A DNA stretch of 64,000 bases, taken from Pseudomonas weihenstephanensis (GTDB lineage Bacteria > Pseudomonadota > Gammaproteobacteria > Pseudomonadales > Pseudomonadaceae). Both the position numbers and the translations under genes were made by a program. Each line of letters opens with the position of its first letter. The stretch's first letter is position 1. Location: positions 434,001 through 498,000 of the forward strand of contig NZ_JYLF01000003.1 in the NCBI RefSeq assembly GCF_001043055.1, written 5' to 3'. This document shows positions 1-8,276 of this stretch, piece by piece. The notes beneath the pieces are model-generated. The model had not been told where the DNA came from. It saw only the letters and a list, made by a program, of their open reading frames with translations, and did not search any database.

Positions 1-760
1 CTTCGCTCGGCAGCAGACCGCCGGACATGCGTTCGCGTTGCAGGCGCAACATGATCACCACGTCGACGTCTTTGAGGCCCTCGGTCATGTCGGTGTAGAC
101 CTTGACCCCGTATTGCTCGATGCCGATGGGCAGCAGGGTTTTGGGTGCAATCACGCGGATGTCCTGACAGCCCAGGGTCTTGAGCGCGATCATGTTCGAG
201 CGCGCCACCCGCGAGTGCAGAATGTCGCCGACGATAGCTACCGACAGGTTTTCAAACCCGCCTTTGTGTCGACGAATGGTCAACATGTCGAGCATGCCCT
301 GCGTGGGGTGCGCGTGACGGCCGTCGCCGCCATTGATGATCGCCACCTGCGGACACACGTGCTCGGCAATGAAGTGCGCGGCGCCGGAGTCGCCGTGGCG
401 TACCACGAACATGTCGGCGGCCATGGCTTCAAGGTTGCGCAGGGTGTCGAGCAGGGTTTCGCCCTTGCTCGCCGAGGACGTGGACACGTTAAGGGTGATC
501 ACGTCCGCAGACAGGCGCTGGGCCGCCATTTCGAATGTGGTGCGGGTGCGGGTGGAGTTTTCGAAGAACACGTTGCAGACGGTCTTGCCGCGCAGCAACG
601 GGACTTTTTTCACTGCCCGGGCGCCGACTTCAAGGAACGAGTCGGCAGTGTCGAGGATCTCTGTCAGCAACTCGCGGGGCAGGCCGTCGAGCGACAGGAA
701 GTGGCGCAGCTGGCCCTGATCATTGAGCTGCAGCGGGCGCTTGGCGTCGGTAGGCGTCAT
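1..760 (-). CDS. pyrB: Aspartate carbamoyltransferase catalytic chain, 3' end outside window
   Basis: Read on the minus strand from the ATG at 758-760 to the window edge, giving about 253 N-terminal residues of a roughly 330-residue family. The enzyme condenses carbamoyl phosphate and aspartate to carbamoyl aspartate in pyrimidine synthesis. The carbamoyl-phosphate-binding motif STRTRTTFE and the later segment [10 protein letters not shown] are both readable and belong to the PyrB family. The start lies 12 bases after the pyrR stop, so the two genes are almost certainly cotranscribed. In other pseudomonads a pyrC-like gene follows, which would lie beyond the edge. Truncation is by the window only. 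Confidence 0.97.
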   Translation of the reverse strand, partial: MTPTDAKRPLQLNDQGQLRHFLSLDGLPRELLTEILDTADSFLEVGARAVKKVPLLRGKTVCNVFFENSTRTRTTFEMAAQRLSADVITLNVSTSSASKGETLLDTLRNLEAMAADMFVVRHGDSGAAHFIAEHVCPQVAIINGGDGRHAHPTQGMLDMLTIRRHKGGFENLSVAIVGDILHSRVARSNMIALKTLGCQDIRVIAPKTLLPIGIEQYGVKVYTDMTEGLKDVDVVIMLRLQRERMSGGLLPSE

Positions 761-772
761 CGCAGTGGTCTC

Positions 773-1291
773 TTAAAGGGCTGGATCTTGAGATAAGTCT
801 TGAAGTTCAAGTGTCAGTGGCGCAGGGCCGGATAATTTCACCCGTTGGGTCGGCTCGAGGGCCAAGGTCGCCCCCACCACGTTGGGCCGGATCGGCAGCT
901 CGGCGGCGTCCAGGTCGAGCAGGCTGACCAGCGTTACGCTGGCCGGACGACCATAGTCGAACAATTCGTTGAGCGCGGCGCGAATGGTACGACCGCTCAT
1001 CAGCACGTCGTCGATCAGCACCAGGTGCTGGCCTTCGATCTCGAACGGCAGCTCCGAGGGGCGCACTTGCGGGTGCAGGCCATTTTGGCTGAAGTCGTCG
1101 CGGTAGAACGATACGTCCAGGGTGCCCAGCGGGGCCTCACTGTTCATTGCGCGCAACAGTGCCTGGGCCACCCAGATGCCACCGGTGCGAATGCCGATGT
1201 AGCGCGGCTCAGTGATGTTACGACGGGCCAGATGGGCCTTGAGATCAAGCGCCATCTGAGAGATCAGTTCAGCGGGAACAGGCAGGATCAT
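773..1291 (-). CDS. pyrR: PyrR, pyrimidine operon regulator / uracil phosphoribosyltransferase
   Basis: This 172-residue protein belongs to the PRTase-fold PyrR family. The PRPP-binding loop is readable as [12 protein letters not shown] at about residues 91-102, with the conserved IGIRTGG segment near residue 35. PyrR proteins sense uridine nucleotides and control pyr genes, and many also have weak uracil phosphoribosyltransferase activity. The gene sits between ruvX and pyrB on the same strand, the usual Pseudomonas arrangement. The start codon is ATG at 1289-1291, with GGAGCC just upstream as a plausible ribosome site. I cannot tell from sequence whether this copy acts on DNA or RNA. Confidence 0.93.
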   Translation of the reverse strand: MILPVPAELISQMALDLKAHLARRNITEPRYIGIRTGGIWVAQALLRAMNSEAPLGTLDVSFYRDDFSQNGLHPQVRPSELPFEIEGQHLVLIDDVLMSGRTIRAALNELFDYGRPASVTLVSLLDLDAAELPIRPNVVGATLALEPTQRVKLSGPAPLTLELQDLSQDPAL

Positions 1292-1373
1292 GGTGGCTCC
1301 TTAAAAGGCCCGCGCAGGATGCGTGCTGCGACGGGCGCAAACAATGAGGTGCGTCAAACAATTGAGCGCAATG

Positions 1374-1814
1374 TCAGGCTTGAGGTTGAGCCGGGTTGTC
1401 GTCGAGCCAGCCTTGCAAGACCAGTTTGGCGGCGATGGCATCCACCGGGTTGTCGCGATAACTGCCACGCTGGCCGCCCTGAGCCTTGCGTTCGCCTTTG
1501 GCTTCAAAGGTGGTCAGGCGCTCGTCGTGGGTGAACACAGGCAGATTGAACCGGCCATTGAGGCGGTTGGCAAATTTTTGCGCCCTTGCGCAGAACTCGC
1601 TCGGGGTGCCGTCCATGTGCAGGGGCATGCCGACCACCAGGGCGTCGGGTTGCCATTCTTTGATGAGCTTTTCGATGTCTTCCCACTTCGGTTTGCCGTT
1701 CTCGGCTTTCAAATTACACAGCTCGCGGGCTTGGCCAGTGATCATCTGGCCGACGGCGACGCCGATCGAGCGGGTGCCGTAGTCAAAACCCAGCAGTAAA
1801 CGAAGGCTGGCCAT
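1374..1814 (-). CDS. ruvX: Putative pre-16S rRNA nuclease YqgF/RuvX
   Basis: The 146-residue protein has the RNase-H-like fold signature of the YqgF family: LLGFDYGTRSIGVAVG at the N-terminus carries the first catalytic aspartate, and VFTHDERLTT lies near residue 93. The family matures the 5' end of 16S rRNA; the RuvX name is historical. Its ATG overlaps the algH stop codon in an ATGA arrangement, which indicates translational coupling in an algH-ruvX-pyrR-pyrB operon. Length is normal for the family. Confidence 0.93.
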   Translation of the reverse strand: MASLRLLLGFDYGTRSIGVAVGQMITGQARELCNLKAENGKPKWEDIEKLIKEWQPDALVVGMPLHMDGTPSEFCARAQKFANRLNGRFNLPVFTHDERLTTFEAKGERKAQGGQRGSYRDNPVDAIAAKLVLQGWLDDNPAQPQA

Positions 1815-2386
1815 CAGGCGTGACCTGCTTGAGTGCTTAACAAGTTGAGGTTCACTCCCAGGTGATTGGCGGCGGCGTCAAGGCGCAACTCGCTAGAGGT
1901 TTGAAACAAAATATCGGCTGAGTATGGGCAGGTCAGCCACGCGTTGTCGGCCAGTTCGGCTTCCAGTTGGCCCGCGTCCCACCCGGCATAGCCCAGGCAG
2001 ATCAGGCTGCGCTGCGGGCCGTTGCCGTCAGCGATGCTGTCCAGCACATCCAGCGACGTGCTCAGGGCCAGTCCGTCTTCAAGTTCAACCGTGGCATCGA
2101 AATTCATGCTGGCGGGGTGCAGGACAAAACCGCGGTCGGTCATGATCGGGCCGCCGGCATAAATCGGTACGTGCTTGCACAGTTCAGACATTTTACGGTC
2201 GGGCCGCAACTGCTCAAGGATATCCCCCAGGCTCAGATCCAACGGCCGGTTGATGGTCAGGCCCATCGCACCATTGGCCGTATGCTCGACGATGTAGGTC
2301 AAGGTATGAGCAAAATGGGGGTCGGCCATATGCGGCATGGCGATCAGCAATTGATGCTTGAGGTAGGTCGGGGCGTGGGTTTTCAT
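1814..2386 (-). CDS. algH: UPF0301 family protein AlgH/YqgE
   Basis: The 190-residue product matches the AlgH/YqgE family: an N-terminal YLKHQLLIAMP segment, GAMGLTINRP near residue 40 and a YAGGP motif. AlgH was named for an effect on alginate regulation in P. aeruginosa, but its biochemical role is unresolved. A longer reading from a TTG at 2422 is possible. The ATG at 2384-2386 is preferred because family members begin close to this point. It is the first gene of the run leading through ruvX to pyrB and is separated from the tonB-like gene by only about 60 bases. Confidence 0.9.
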   Translation of the reverse strand: MKTHAPTYLKHQLLIAMPHMADPHFAHTLTYIVEHTANGAMGLTINRPLDLSLGDILEQLRPDRKMSELCKHVPIYAGGPIMTDRGFVLHPASMNFDATVELEDGLALSTSLDVLDSIADGNGPQRSLICLGYAGWDAGQLEAELADNAWLTCPYSADILFQTSSELRLDAAANHLGVNLNLLSTQAGHA

Positions 2387-2449
2387 GAGCCTTAGTGTGG
2401 CGCTGGCAAGCGAAACTGACAAGTTGGCGGCAGCGGCTACGCGTTTGGG

Positions 2450-3349
2450 TTAATGACTGGACAACCGATCACCCTGGGCGAATTTCCAGGTGCGGATGAT
2501 TTCCAGGCGGTCGATGTCGGCCAGGTCGCCGCTGAAGGGGGCAAACGGCGCGGCCAGCCGCACGATGCGCTGCGCGGCTTGATCCAGCAATGGCTGGCCC
2601 GAAGATTCAAGCACCAGCACTTCATGCAGCGAGCCGTCGCGGTTGATCGACACCAGCAACCGCAACCTCCCGTAGATTTTTTCGCGGCGCGCTTGCTCGG
2701 GGTAGTTGAGGTTGCCGATGCGTTCGATCTTTTTGCGCCAGTCTTCTTTGTACCAGGCACCTTTGTCGCGCATGGTCGAGGCCGCGCTCATGCGGTAGAT
2801 TTTTGGGCGTTTGGCGTACTGTTGTTGCTCGTTGGCCAGTTCGGCTTCGAGGCTGGAAATCTCGCTCGACAGTTGGGAGCTGTCAAACGTTGGAATGCTG
2901 GCCTTGGGCGCCGCTTCGGTTTTGACCTTCTGCGGTTCGCTCGTGGCTTTTTTGAGTTTTGGCGCCACGGTGGTCACGGCTGCTTTGGGGGCCGCCTGGG
3001 TCTGTTCAGGTTTGGCGGCGGGCGGCGGCGTGACTTTTTTGACTTCGGTGTCCTGGAACGGTGCCACCTGGGTGGTGGTGGGCACGGCTTTCTTGTCCAG
3101 CGTGCCGCTGCCTTCCTGATTGTCCTGCGCCAGAAAATCCGCTTTCTTGGGCGCGGTTGCGCTTTTGAAGGTCGACAGCGTGATTTCAAGGGTTTTGCTG
3201 ATTTGCTTGGGCTCGCTCATGCTGAACCCGACACCCAGGATCACCGCGAGGTGAATCAGGGCCGCGACGAATAGAGTAAAACCCAGGCGATCAGCCGCGC
3301 GTACGCCGCTGTGGCTCAGTTCGGGGGGCAGGTCGCTGGGGAGTTTCAT
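2450..3349 (-). CDS. tonB3: TonB-like energy transducer (TonB3 type)
   Basis: This 299-residue protein has one N-terminal membrane segment (about residues 24-42), a long Lys/Pro/Ala-rich periplasmic linker, a short coiled-coil stretch near SSEISSLEAELANEQQQYA, and a C-terminal TonB domain with LNYPEQARRE and the YGRLRLLVSINRDGS core. TonB proteins pass proton-motive energy to outer-membrane receptors. The position between algH and gshB, next to the pilus-chemotaxis operon, matches P. aeruginosa TonB3, which has been linked to twitching motility. Orthology is inferred from synteny. No good ribosome site precedes the ATG; an inverted repeat does. Confidence 0.88.
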   Translation of the reverse strand: MKLPSDLPPELSHSGVRAADRLGFTLFVAALIHLAVILGVGFSMSEPKQISKTLEITLSTFKSATAPKKADFLAQDNQEGSGTLDKKAVPTTTQVAPFQDTEVKKVTPPPAAKPEQTQAAPKAAVTTVAPKLKKATSEPQKVKTEAAPKASIPTFDSSQLSSEISSLEAELANEQQQYAKRPKIYRMSAASTMRDKGAWYKEDWRKKIERIGNLNYPEQARREKIYGRLRLLVSINRDGSLHEVLVLESSGQPLLDQAAQRIVRLAAPFAPFSGDLADIDRLEIIRTWKFAQGDRLSSH

Positions 3350-3355
3350 GGCAAA

Positions 3356-3407
3356 AGACCAACATCGCGGGTTTCACAGGCTGCGCATGATAGCGCAATG
3401 TTGGTCT
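3356..3407. repeat. Inverted repeat in the gshB-tonB3 spacer
   Basis: Ten-base arms (AGACCAACAT and its complement) at 3356-3365 and 3398-3407 are perfectly complementary, separated by 32 bases. On the minus strand the second arm is followed by TTTT and then the tonB3 start within a few bases. It could be a weak terminator for gshB or a structure affecting tonB3 translation. The long loop makes a standard terminator unlikely. Confidence 0.35.
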
Positions 3408-3425
3408 GTTTCAGGCGGTTAGCGA

Positions 3426-4379
3426 TCAGCGCGCCGCCAGCTTGCGTTCGATGGCGTCCATCAGCAGGTCGCCGATGCGGGTGCCAAAGGCGTTATCAAT
3501 CTCGCGGATGCAGGTCGGGCTGGTGACGTTGATCTCAGTCAGGTGTTCACCGATCACGTCCAGGCCTACAAACAACAAGCCCTTTTCACGCAATGTGGGT
3601 CCAACTTGCTCAGCAATCCAACGGTCTTTTTCGCTCAATGGGCGCGCTTCACCACGGCCACCAGCGGCCAGGTTGCCACGGGTTTCGCCGTGCGCCGGGA
3701 TACGCGCCAGGCAATAGGGCACGGGTTCGCCGTCGATCATCAGGATACGTTTGTCGCCGTCCTTGATCGCTGGCAAGTAACCTTGCGCCATGATTTGCTG
3801 CGTGCCGTTGGCGGTCAGGGTTTCGAGAATCACTGACAGGTTCGGATCACCCGCGCGGTGACGGAAAATCGACGTGCCGCCCATGCCGTCCAGCGGCTTG
3901 AGGATCACATCGCCGTGCAGCGCTGCAAATTCGCGCAACACATCCGCCCGGCGGCTGACCACGGTCGGCGGGGTGCACTGGGTGAATTGAGTGGCGAACA
4001 GTTTTTCGTTGCAGTCGCGCAGGCTCTGCGGTTTGTTGACGATCAGCACTCCGTCGCGCTCGGCTTGTTCGAGCAAGTAGGTGGTGTACACAAACTCCAT
4101 GTCGAACGGCGGGTCTTTACGCATCAGGATCACATCCAGATCGCTCAGGGCTGTGTCTGTCTCGGCGTCTAGCTCAAACCATTTTTCAGGGTTGGCGAAC
4201 ACGGTGAGCGGCTTCATGCGCGCCCGCGCCTTGCCTTCAGTCAGGTACAGGTCTTGCTGTTCCATGTAGAACAAGGTCCAGCCGCGGTCCTGCGCTGCCA
4301 GCAACATGGCCAGCGAGCTGTCCTTTTTATAGGAGATGCTCGCAATGGGGTCCATGACAATCCCGACTCGAACGCTCAT
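3426..4379 (-). CDS. gshB: Glutathione synthetase
   Basis: The 317-residue protein joins gamma-glutamylcysteine and glycine with ATP hydrolysis in the cytoplasm. Family features are clear: IVMDPI at the N-terminus, MRKDPPFDMEFVYTT in the N-terminal domain, the ATP-grasp segment VILKPLDGMGG near residue 150, and NVTSPTCIREI near the C-terminus. The ATG at 4377-4379 is chosen because GAGGAA lies seven bases upstream and the protein then begins MSVRVGIVMDP as in relatives; an upstream in-frame start would add nine residues. It is divergent from pilG, as in other pseudomonads. Confidence 0.97.
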   Translation of the reverse strand: MSVRVGIVMDPIASISYKKDSSLAMLLAAQDRGWTLFYMEQQDLYLTEGKARARMKPLTVFANPEKWFELDAETDTALSDLDVILMRKDPPFDMEFVYTTYLLEQAERDGVLIVNKPQSLRDCNEKLFATQFTQCTPPTVVSRRADVLREFAALHGDVILKPLDGMGGTSIFRHRAGDPNLSVILETLTANGTQQIMAQGYLPAIKDGDKRILMIDGEPVPYCLARIPAHGETRGNLAAGGRGEARPLSEKDRWIAEQVGPTLREKGLLFVGLDVIGEHLTEINVTSPTCIREIDNAFGTRIGDLLMDAIERKLAAR

Positions 4380-4750
4380 GGCAAATTCCTCAAAAGTAGT
4401 AGGCAAATATCAACTGTAGGCCCTGCCGATCGATAACAAGGTCGTCGCAAAACCAGGCAACCCCATGCGTGAGCGACACCGCACTCATCCTGTTGCGCCC
4501 GCTTGCTACCTCGTCAGCGCCTGCACGATAAGCAGGTCATCAAAAAGTGGCGCCAGAGTGGCGCTGAGTGGGGTCTCGGTCAAGGAAAAACCGCCTCGTC
4601 CGGCATGGCGCGGCCCGTCCGATAGATTGCATGTAGAGACTGTGCTAAAAAGGCTCGCACAGCACTTGCAGCCCTTGTCCATTAAGGATTTGAGCTGAAA
4701 TTTGGCAAAGTTGTAACAAAACGGGTCGCCGTGGCGATGGTAGAGCACAT
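4380..4750. other. Divergent gshB-pilG intergenic region
   Basis: About 370 bases separate the divergent gshB and pilG starts, so promoters for both must lie here. Short open frames on both strands in this stretch have no recognisable product and no convincing ribosome sites. I could not identify a strong sigma-70 or sigma-54 promoter by eye, and I see no repeat. Confidence 0.5.
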
Positions 4751-5158
4751 ATGGACACGCATTCCAGCACCTTGAAGGTGATGGTGATTGATGATTCAAA
4801 AACCATTCGCCGCACCGCCGAAACGCTGCTGAAAAACGTAGGCTGCGAAGTGATTACCGCGCTCGATGGCTTCGATGCATTGGCCAAGATTGTCGATCAT
4901 CATCCGCACATCATCTTTGTCGACATCATGATGCCGCGCCTTGATGGCTATCAAACCTGTGCGCTGATCAAAAGCCACCGATCGTTCAAGTCGACGCCGG
5001 TGATTATGCTCTCATCCAAAGACGGTCTGTTTGACAAGGCTAAGGGACGGATTGTGGGTTCTGATCAATTTTTGACCAAACCCTTTAGCCGGGATGAACT
5101 GCTGAGTGCGATCAAGGCCCATGTGCCAGGGTTCACATTTGTGCAAAACGCTCAATAA
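4751..5158 (+). CDS. pilG: Twitching motility response regulator PilG
   Basis: A single CheY-like receiver domain fills this 135-residue protein. The acidic pair is in VIDDSKTIR (residues 12-20), the phospho-acceptor is Asp58 in FVDIMMPRLDG, and the conserved lysine is in FLTKPF (Lys110). In the Pil-Chp pathway, PilG is phosphorylated by ChpA and promotes pilus extension and cAMP signalling at the pole. The ATG at 4751 gives the family-standard N-terminus. It heads pilG-pilH-pilI-pilJ-chpA-chpC, all on the plus strand with short gaps or overlaps. Confidence 0.95.
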   Translation: MDTHSSTLKVMVIDDSKTIRRTAETLLKNVGCEVITALDGFDALAKIVDHHPHIIFVDIMMPRLDGYQTCALIKSHRSFKSTPVIMLSSKDGLFDKAKGRIVGSDQFLTKPFSRDELLSAIKAHVPGFTFVQNAQ

Positions 5159-5210
5159 CGCTCAATGATGCCCGGCCCGCAGGCCAATTACCTTATAGAT
5201 GGGGAACACC

Positions 5211-5606
5211 ATGGCTCGCATTCTGATCGTCGATGATTCGCCGACTGAAATGTTCAAATTGACTGAAATGTTGAAAAAGCGCGGTCATGAAGTGCTCCAG
5301 GCGGTCAACGGCGCAGATGGCGTCGCACTGGCGCGTCAGGAAAAACCCGATGCCGTGCTGATGGACATCGTGATGCAGGGGCTTAATGGTTTTCAGGCGA
5401 CGCGCCAGTTGACGAAAGACCCTGAAACCAGCGCCATCCCTGTGATCGTGGTCACCACCAAGGAACAGGAGACCGATGTGCTCTGGGCCAAACGCCAGGG
5501 AGCAGTGGATTACATCACCAAGCCCGTCGATGAAGCACTACTGATCCAGGCGCTTAAAAACGCATTGGCAACAAAGCCTGCTTCACCGCGCCCGCCCCAT
5601 GCCTGA
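5211..5606 (+). CDS. pilH: Twitching motility response regulator PilH
   Basis: This 131-residue single-domain receiver is the second CheY-like protein of the Pil-Chp system. PilH is thought to favour pilus retraction or act as a phosphate sink opposing PilG. The acidic residues are in LIVDDSPTEM, the acceptor is Asp52 and the conserved lysine is Lys104 in YITKPVDE. The ATG at 5211 has GGGGAA six bases upstream, better than the in-frame ATG at 5199. The residue after VM in the acceptor loop is Gln56, where receivers nearly always have proline. The 3' end overlaps pilI by eight bases. Confidence 0.95.
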   Translation: MARILIVDDSPTEMFKLTEMLKKRGHEVLQAVNGADGVALARQEKPDAVLMDIVMQGLNGFQATRQLTKDPETSAIPVIVVTTKEQETDVLWAKRQGAVDYITKPVDEALLIQALKNALATKPASPRPPHA

Positions 5607-6138
5607 CTCACAGACTGCCTTCGAGCTGCTGCTTGAGATCGACCAGCGCTGTCGTTCACTGGCCGCCGGCCTGGTGGCGGAGCCAGTCAAGGCCCAGGCC
5701 TGGAGCGGCATCGGTTTTCGCATCGGCGAACAGTGTTTCGTGGCGCCGATGGGTGAAATTGCCGAAATCCTCCATGAACCGCGGTTTACCTTGTTGCCGG
5801 GCGTCAAGTCTTGGGTCAGGGGAGTGGCTAATCTGCGGGGGCAATTACTGCCGATCATGGATCTGTGCGGTTTTTTCGGCGTTGAATTATCGCCTTTGCG
5901 CAAACAGCGCCGGGTACTGGTGCTGGAGTTCGAAGACATCTTTGTGGGCCTTCAGGTCGATGAAGTGCTGGGTATGCAGCATTTTGCCCAGAGCGATTTA
6001 AACGCCTGTGAACCCGCGTCCCCCGGCCTGCCATTCGTTCCCTATGTGCAAGGGCGCTTCGCTGGCGAGCATGAATGGTGGGTCTTTAGCCCGTTTGCGC
6101 TGGCCCAGTCGCCTGAATTTTGGGCGGTCGCTGTGTGA
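5599..6138 (+). CDS. pilI: Chemotaxis coupling protein PilI (CheW-like)
   Basis: The 179-residue protein contains one CheW domain, with the conserved VRGVANLRGQLLPIMDL segment at about residues 74-90. PilI couples the PilJ receptor to the ChpA kinase at the inner membrane. An N-terminal extension of about 40 residues before the CheW fold is normal for PilI. Translation is probably coupled to pilH, because its start lies inside the pilH 3' end. Spacing to pilJ is 53 bases. Confidence 0.93.
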   Translation: MPDSQTAFELLLEIDQRCRSLAAGLVAEPVKAQAWSGIGFRIGEQCFVAPMGEIAEILHEPRFTLLPGVKSWVRGVANLRGQLLPIMDLCGFFGVELSPLRKQRRVLVLEFEDIFVGLQVDEVLGMQHFAQSDLNACEPASPGLPFVPYVQGRFAGEHEWWVFSPFALAQSPEFWAVAV

Positions 6139-6191
6139 GTGGGCAGCGTCTGTCACGTCAAGCGTTAAAACAGCACCTCAGGGCCTGATCG

Positions 6192-8249
6192 ATGACCACA
6201 GCAAAAACCGTTAAACCAATGGAAGGGTCGCGCAGTCGTTCGCAGATCATCGTGCTTTTTATCGCCCTGATCGTGTTCATCATGCTGTTGTTCGCCAATT
6301 TTGCTTACCTCAATACCCAGTCCAACTACGACAAGCAATACATCAGCCACGCGGGTGAATTGCGGGTGCTGTCCCAACGTATCGCCAAAAATGCCACCGA
6401 AGCGGCGGCCGGTAAGGCTGCGGCTTTCCGTCTGCTGAGCGATGCACGTAACGACTTCAGCCAGCGTTGGGGCTACCTGAAAAAAGGCGACCCTGTCACC
6501 GGCCTTCCTGCCGCACCGCCCGCCGTGCACAAAGAAATGCAGGCCGTTCAACGCGACTGGGAACAGTTGTTGAGCAATACCAACGCCATTTTGGCCAGTG
6601 AGCAAACGGTGCTGTCGCTGCACCAGGTGGCCGCGACGCTGGCCGAGACCGTGCCGCAGTTGCAGGTCGAATACGAAAAAGTGGTCGAGATTCTGTTGCA
6701 GCGTGGCGCTCCCGCCAGTCAGGTGGCGTTGGCCCAGCGCCAGTCATTGCTGGCTGAGCGTATTTTGGGTGCGGTCAACACGGTGCTGGCCGGTGATGAA
6801 ACCGCCGCGCAAGCCGCCGATGCGTTTGGCCGCGACGCCAACCGTTTTGGCCAGGTGCTTAACGGCATGCTCGAAGGCAATGCGGGGCTGCGCATTTCAC
6901 AGGTCGAAGACAAAGATGCCCGCGCCCGCCTGCTGGAGATCTCGGAGCTGTTCCAGTTTGTCTCCGGCTCGGTGGATGAAATCCTCGAAACCTCACCACA
7001 GCTGTTCCAGGTGCGTGAGGCCGCGAGCCACATTTTCAGCCTGTCGCAAACCCTGCTCGATGAAGCGTCAATGTTGGCCAACGGTTTTGAAAACCTGGCC
7101 AGCGGTCGCTCGCTGGATATTATCGGTGGCTATGTGTTGGGCCTGCTGGCGCTGGGTTCCATCATCCTGATCGGGCTGGTGATGGTGCGTGAAACCAATC
7201 GCCAACTGCATGAAACCGCTGAGAAGAATGACCGTAACCAAAACGCCATCATGCGTCTGCTGGATGAAATTGCCGATTTGGCCGACGGCGACCTGACCGT
7301 CACCGCTTCTGTGACCGAAGACTTCACCGGCACCATTGCCGACTCGATCAATTACTCGGTCGATCAATTGCGCGATCTGGTGGCCACCATCAACTTGACA
7401 GCCGGGCAAGTGGCTGCGGCCGTGCAAGACACGCAAGCCACTGCGATGCAGCTGGCCGAGGCTTCCGAGCATCAGGCGCAACAGATCGCCGAAGCGTCGG
7501 GCGCCATTGCGCAGATGGCCCAATCGATTGATGAAGTGTCGGCCAACGCGTCCGAGTCCTCTGCGGTGGCTGAGCGCTCGGTGGCGATTGCCAACAAAGG
7601 CAACGAAGTGGTGCATAACACCATTCACGGCATGGACAACATCCGCGATCAAATTCAGGACACCGCCAAGCGCATCAAACGCTTGGGCGAGTCGTCTCAG
7701 GAAATCGGCGACATCGTCAGCCTGATTGATGACATTGCGGATCAAACCAATATTCTTGCCTTGAACGCCGCGATTCAGGCCTCTATGGCTGGCGATGCGG
7801 GGCGTGGCTTTGCCGTGGTGGCGGACGAGGTACAACGTTTGGCCGAGCGTTCGTCGGCGGCCACGCGTCAGATCGAAACACTGGTGCGGGCCATTCAGGC
7901 CGACACCAATGAGGCCGTGATCTCAATGGAGCAAACCACCACTGAGGTGGTGCGCGGCGCCCGTTTGGCGCAAGACGCGGGCGTGGCGCTGGAAGAGATC
8001 GAAGGCGTGTCGCAAAACCTGGCCGAGCTGATTCAAAGCATCTCCAATGCCGCGCAGCAGCAAACCACCTCGGCGGGTCAGATTTCCTTGACCATGAGCG
8101 TCATTCAGCAAATCACCAGCCAAACTTCATCCGGGTCAACCGCTACCGCCGACAGCATTGGCAACCTGGCCAAAATGGCCAGCCAACTGCGGCGCTCGGT
8201 GTCCGGTTTTACCTTGCCGGACACGCAAAAAACACCAGGGCCTCACTAG
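6192..8249 (+). CDS. pilJ: Type IV pilus methyl-accepting chemoreceptor PilJ
   Basis: The 685-residue receptor has a transmembrane helix near residues 18-36, a large periplasmic region with two PilJ-type helical repeats (each begins with an LSQRIAKNA- or [13 protein letters not shown] helix), a second membrane segment near residues 307-330, a HAMP region and a methyl-accepting signalling domain. The hairpin tip is readable as [17 protein letters not shown]. PilJ relays pilus or surface cues to ChpA. No methyltransferase gene (pilK) follows it: chpA begins 27 bases after the stop. Confidence 0.95.
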   Translation: MTTAKTVKPMEGSRSRSQIIVLFIALIVFIMLLFANFAYLNTQSNYDKQYISHAGELRVLSQRIAKNATEAAAGKAAAFRLLSDARNDFSQRWGYLKKGDPVTGLPAAPPAVHKEMQAVQRDWEQLLSNTNAILASEQTVLSLHQVAATLAETVPQLQVEYEKVVEILLQRGAPASQVALAQRQSLLAERILGAVNTVLAGDETAAQAADAFGRDANRFGQVLNGMLEGNAGLRISQVEDKDARARLLEISELFQFVSGSVDEILETSPQLFQVREAASHIFSLSQTLLDEASMLANGFENLASGRSLDIIGGYVLGLLALGSIILIGLVMVRETNRQLHETAEKNDRNQNAIMRLLDEIADLADGDLTVTASVTEDFTGTIADSINYSVDQLRDLVATINLTAGQVAAAVQDTQATAMQLAEASEHQAQQIAEASGAIAQMAQSIDEVSANASESSAVAERSVAIANKGNEVVHNTIHGMDNIRDQIQDTAKRIKRLGESSQEIGDIVSLIDDIADQTNILALNAAIQASMAGDAGRGFAVVADEVQRLAERSSAATRQIETLVRAIQADTNEAVISMEQTTTEVVRGARLAQDAGVALEEIEGVSQNLAELIQSISNAAQQQTTSAGQISLTMSVIQQITSQTSSGSTATADSIGNLAKMASQLRRSVSGFTLPDTQKTPGPH

Positions 8250-8276
8250 TGCGGCGTACGTTTGAGGGGAGTCGTT

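Noticed and set aside
38..796. Long plus-strand open frames opposite pyrB, pyrR and ruvX
   Set aside because: They are antisense shadows: the minus-strand frames encode recognisable PyrB, PyrR and RuvX, and the plus-strand translations show no family motifs.
4690..4720. Sigma-54-like TTGGCA sequence upstream of pilG
   Set aside because: The second half does not fit the required spacing and GC pair of a -24/-12 promoter.
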